Part shown: positions 47,496 to 52,636 of the stretch, in pieces
Layout of the letters: each line of letters starts with the position of its first letter
Numbering within the stretch: the stretch's first letter is position 1
Assembly (NCBI GenBank): GCA_033297075.1
Contig: MU858283.1
Span: 1 to 52,636, forward strand
Direction of reading: 5' to 3'
From: Rhypophila decipiens
Taxonomy: Eukaryota; Ascomycota; Sordariomycetes; Sordariales; Naviculisporaceae
DNA length: 52,636 bases
Made by a program: the position numbers and the translations under genes
The notes under the pieces: generated by a model
Databases searched by the model: none
What the model saw: the letters and a program-made list of their open reading frames with translations, nothing else
Told to the model about the DNA's origin: nothing

Positions 47496-49528
47496 TCAGG
47501 CATTCTCCCCCAGCCAGTGTTCCAGCTTCTCAAGCAGCTCCGCCTTTTTCCCTGCGGTACTCAAGCCCTTGCTCACCAAGATATCTTTCAGTTCTGCCAC
47601 GGTAAGCTTCTTCAGTGTGTCTTGCTCCATTGCAGCTTTCAGTTGTGCATTGTTCAAGTGGCCCGAAGGCTTTTTGGCTGCCGGCTTTGCACGCTTCGAC
47701 GGACGGTCGTCATCATAATCCTCAATTTCCCGCTTGAATGCTCTGGTCTCCATGAGAACCTTTGCTTTCTCTGCAACCATCTCCTTCAGCTCGGCGAGAT
47801 TGCCCCCGACCCGCTTGTCGATTTGTCTGTACTTGGGAACGGTGGGATCATCCAGCTTATCCGGGACGTCTTCCTCGAGCGCCATGGCCTGCAAGATCTT
47901 GTAGTGCCACTGGAGCGAAGGGTTGGGGTATTTTAAAGGGTTATAAGAGGCCTTGGGAAGTTGGAGGTTCATCACAATCTCTCTCATTTTGTCGGTCACC
48001 TCGTCGGCCGGCCTCCGTTTTGCTTCAAACTCGACAGTTCGGACATCGTCAGCGAATGGAAGTGGATATAACCATAACCCATCCGGGAATGCTTGCGTGC
48101 TTGACTGCGCGTCCTCTGGGTTTCTTGAAGGAATGATGGCCACCATGATGGGGTTAGCGTTCTCGCGGGCAATGAACCAAGCAATCCCTATCTTTTGACT
48201 CTTCAGCAGCTTCTGCCACAGCGCCGAAAACACACGGGTAGACCCAACAAAGTGCTCCTCGCTGGGAAAGATGAAGATCGACTTCTTGACCGAGGCCCAC
48301 GACGGGAGCTGCGAGCGCGGCTTGAAGCCAATGACACGAAGAACCTTTTTGCCCATATCTTTCAGTGCGACGGCTTCTTCAGGCTTGAAATAAATGTACT
48401 CGCCGCCGAACTTGTAAGCCTTCTTAATCTCCGTTTTCTCTACTGTTCTTGTGGTAGAATCAACTTTGGCAGTCTCGGAATATGCAAGTTGGGCCTTCTC
48501 CCCACCAATCCAAACCCAGCAAGTTCTGTGGGGTTGTTGCCGGTGCAGAGGCATGTACCCCTTGATTCCAATGGTTAGGCCCGGCGCAAGTTCGAATGGC
48601 AGATTTGAAAAGTATGATCGCTTTGGCGTTTGCTTGGAGTTGATGTTTGAAATCAACGAGTTCAGCAGTGTGATCCCATCGCCGGATTTCGAACTTTTTA
48701 CTTCGTCCGCTTCAACTCCTGGATCTCGATAGATGATGTCCTGCTCCGAGTTAGCACCTGCAATACAGTCAAAAGAACGGAACTAAGCGTACATCGTAGA
48801 ATTTAGTCAGGTCAAATTTATCGTTATCGCGGCTGACGGGAAACAGCTCGATGACAACACCCAGGTCGTAGAGATCCTTGGCACGGACCGCAGCTGACGA
48901 TTTGATGGTCTTGTCGCCAGAATGTGGATCATCGTTGTCAGTGATGATAAATAGCCGTCTAGATCCAAAGTTGGCAGCGTTGGTCGTGAACACTTGGTTG
49001 GCGCAGAATAAGACATTGGACATCAACACTTCATCTTTTGAGGGCACAAGGATTCCTTCTTCATCGCCTTCCTCGACCAAGGCCTTCAGCTGCTTGACGT
49101 CCCCGGCTGATGGGATGTCGAGATCAGTCAGAAGATAACAGTGAGGGTAGCCAGAGCTGCTTCGGGAACCTGGCTCATCACGGAATTTTGATTTTTCTGT
49201 TCCGAAAAGCAATATGCCCATCATATCCTTTGGTTGTGCAATGATGCGTTGCTGCATGATCTGATAGGCACATTTCAGAGCTGCTGCAACGGCAGAGTCG
49301 GTATCTGCCTTCTTTTTATCCCCAGTATTGGGTGGCGGCTGTATCATCGAGCTGCTGACATCAATTGCAAACAGAACGGCATCCTTTTGTGTCTTGTAGT
49401 CCTACTTGACGTGTTAGTGGGCTGGCCTTGGGTTGCAGAGGTAGCAGAGGGATGCCAACAGTCTCGTCGAGTTCCTCCTCACCATCGTCCCCATCCTGAC
49501 GATTGTCTTCGTTGTCTTTCCAATCCAT
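47496..49528 (-). CDS. KU70: Ku70, DNA end-binding subunit of non-homologous end joining
   Basis: Three exons: 49528-49460, 49401-48793 and 48740-47496, giving 640 aa, close to other filamentous-fungal Ku70 (mus-51) proteins. The acidic N-terminus (EEELDET) joins [19 protein letters not shown], the start of the von Willebrand-type alpha/beta domain. The beta-barrel core and arm follow ([17 protein letters not shown].., [35 protein letters not shown]). A SAP DNA-binding domain closes the protein ([28 protein letters not shown]). Ku70 pairs with Ku80 to encircle broken DNA ends in the nucleus, and the family also acts at telomeres. The first intron (58 nt) has a GTTGGC donor. Its start is 511 bp from the divergent ferrochelatase start. 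Confidence 0.95.
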
Positions 49529-50039
49529 GACGTTGTGATTGGACTGTAGCTGGCGACGTTTGGCTGCGGTGAAAATTGATCAACGATAACTGAAGATTGA
49601 TGTGATGAGCAAACTGGAGGTTTAATGAGGACGCGTGCTGAGAAAGAAGAGACGCGTCTGCCTAACACGAAAACATGTGAGCCACTAGCCGTCATCATTC
49701 TTTGTCGTGCCCCACACTCACAGGCCTTCTGGGGACCGATCGCCCGGGGTTTTAGGCTGCTCTTGACAGCCCCACTTCCACAGGTACGGTCCGCAACTTG
49801 CAGCAGAAGTGGGGCAAGGTGGTGCGAGTAATGCACTGTCACAACCGTTCATCGGTAACAATGGCCAAAAACGATGGAGGTGGTTCTCCGAGGTCTTGTT
49901 GATCGAGAAATTTCATCCGAACACCTTTACCGTAAATATCCAACGGCTGAGTTGACAAAGTCCCCCAATTCTGCGCCCATAGGAAAGTTCTTGACGACTC
50001 TCGACTCACCGACCGGTCTTTGACCGACAATACCTTTCC
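49529..50039. promoter_or_regulatory. Shared divergent promoter, Ku70 / ferrochelatase
   Basis: Only 511 bp separate the two divergent start codons, so both promoters must share or abut here. I see no TATA box or strong palindrome. A bidirectional promoter is inferred from geometry alone. Confidence 0.5.
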
Positions 50040-51448
<1,409 letters not shown>

Positions 51449-52541
51449 GGGAAACGTTCTTGTTAATGACGAGTTAGGGCTACACGAGCTCAACTTCCAT
51501 GAACTACGGGATGATGGATCTACATATCCAGGAACAAGATCTTGAGTTGGGCGGTATTGCTCGACAGGCCAGTCCATTCATCAACATCGCGCAGCTCGAT
51601 GCTGGGCGTTACGAGACGCCGGGCCAGCCGCGCTCTGTACATTACAAGAGTCCCGGAGAAGCTGGCATCAGCTTTTTATTTATTTAGGATGAGGGAGACC
51701 CCTTGGTCTCGGCTTGCTTTTCTCATCATACATTGTACAAGAATTGTTTCTTTATTGCAGCGCAGCGTGCACATAACCAGGTTGAATAAATGGGTAGAGA
51801 TTCCCAGACATTTTCAGAATGCTTGCGTTACAAGATTACAAATCAGTTGGCCCGACACGCGTCATCATCTTTTTGCCTCTGGGATTTTAGCGAATGCATG
51901 CCCCTTTTCTGAAAGAAGCTGGTGGGGCGGGTTGGTCGGGGAATACACGGTCGATATGATGTTGTACAGTACGTATGAAGTGAAAGACATGGACCTCTTT
52001 AGAGGACGAAATCAGAAACAATTGGAGTGCGATTTACTTCATCATGAACTACCCTTTCTGAGGTGTGGATATCATTAATAATGCAAGGCCATTTCATTTG
52101 TAGCTGACCTTCCATGCATTGAAGAAATACTTGGCTAAAAAGTATCGATACTGTATGGGATACGGATACAAAATACGTACGTCAATAAAAGGGACGGGAA
52201 GCGGGCAGTCAGGACAACTCATTTCAAGGCAGGAAGCTGACGACGTTCAGTCCACGGATTAACTGGCTCTATCCATATCTCAATTAAAGACCCCCACGAT
52301 ATCGGGAACCCGGGTCTTAGATGGTTGGAACTGTCGGGTGTGTTGGGAGATGTACTGTACCATGATCACCATCGTCATACCCCATCGCAACCTTCCCAAT
52401 TCAGGATCGTGTCTTGTGTTGTCCGAGAGGTACTTCCTACATTTTCTGTCTCCATCTTCAAACTTGCACCATATTTATTACTCTTTCAACCACATAGCAA
52501 CTTGATGGCTAATTTTATATAACCGAATGATCTAGTACAGC
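51449..52541. other. Gene-free right flank
   Basis: The ferrochelatase 3' flank and about 1 kb with no recognised gene. A 178-codon plus-strand frame (51542-52078) has no domain I recognise and partly overlaps the ferrochelatase 3' flank. A ctgtatgggatacggatac segment lies near 52150. Confidence 0.45.
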
Positions 52542-52636
52542 TGTCACGGCTTGGTATACCGTGACATCCCTTATAGGCTGCAATACGTGACTTGGCTTAC
52601 AAGCAAGTCAACGTTCCACCTTTTAGTGGTGTTATG
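52542..52636. repeat. Palindromic sequence at window edge, possible LTR terminus
   Basis: TGTCACGG (52542-52549) and CCGTGACA (52559-52566) form a perfect 8-bp inverted repeat with a 9-nt spacer. A second inverted pair, tgacttg / caagtca, follows at about 52588-52610. Fungal LTRs commonly start TGT and carry such palindromes, so this may be the outer end of an LTR element continuing beyond the window. Only the edge is visible. Confidence 0.4.

Overview
The window is nuclear DNA of a filamentous ascomycete (Pezizomycotina, probably Sordariomycetes and perhaps Hypocreales). The grounds are many short introns (52-189 nt) with CTAAC-type branch sites, protein sequences of filamentous-fungal type, and intergenic DNA rich in TAGGTA/TACGGA-like motifs. 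It holds twelve protein-coding genes, all conserved housekeeping or regulatory genes. I rebuilt exon structures by hand from reading frame and family conservation. The joined exons stay in frame in every multi-exon gene.

Layout, left to right. 1-3520: gene-poor, opening with an AT-rich repeat patch (hairpin, tandem 27-bp repeat, dispersed repeat unit) that looks like transposon debris. 3521-7258 (-): FNIP/Lst4-type protein. 9835-11757 (-): cation diffusion facilitator of Zrc1/Cot1 type. 13009-22849 (-): very large Csf1/BLTP1 bridge-like lipid transfer protein. 23727-25771 (+): DUF300/TMEM184 membrane protein. 27123-30092 (+): elongation factor 2. 31024-33663 (+): RBM26/27-like (Rmn1-like) RNA-binding protein. 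35023-36925 (-): methylenetetrahydrofolate reductase, Met13 type. 39173-39780 (+): LSM4. 40470-42350 (+): PPR-like, probably mitochondrial protein. 43116-46625 (-): large nuclear protein with a central Zn(II)2Cys6 cluster, split by a GC-AG intron. 47496-49528 (-): Ku70. 50040-51448 (+): ferrochelatase. 51449-52636: no gene, ending in palindromic sequence resembling the start of an LTR.

The genes do not form an operon, biosynthetic cluster or defence island. They are independent core functions: nutrient signalling (FNIP), metal storage (CDF), lipid transfer (Csf1), translation (EF2), RNA processing (RBM26-like, LSM4), one-carbon metabolism (Met13), mitochondrial expression (PPR), DNA end joining (Ku70) and haem synthesis (ferrochelatase). 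CSF1/DUF300, MET13/LSM4 and Ku70/ferrochelatase are divergent pairs with possible shared promoter regions.

I found no convincing new biological system. The most interesting signals concern splicing: two GC-AG introns (one directly after the LSM4 start codon), three introns with an unusual GTTGG donor, and an 18-nt microexon. Other points are a poorly characterised Zn2Cys6 protein with a conserved-looking N-terminal region, and repeat or palindromic sequences at both edges.
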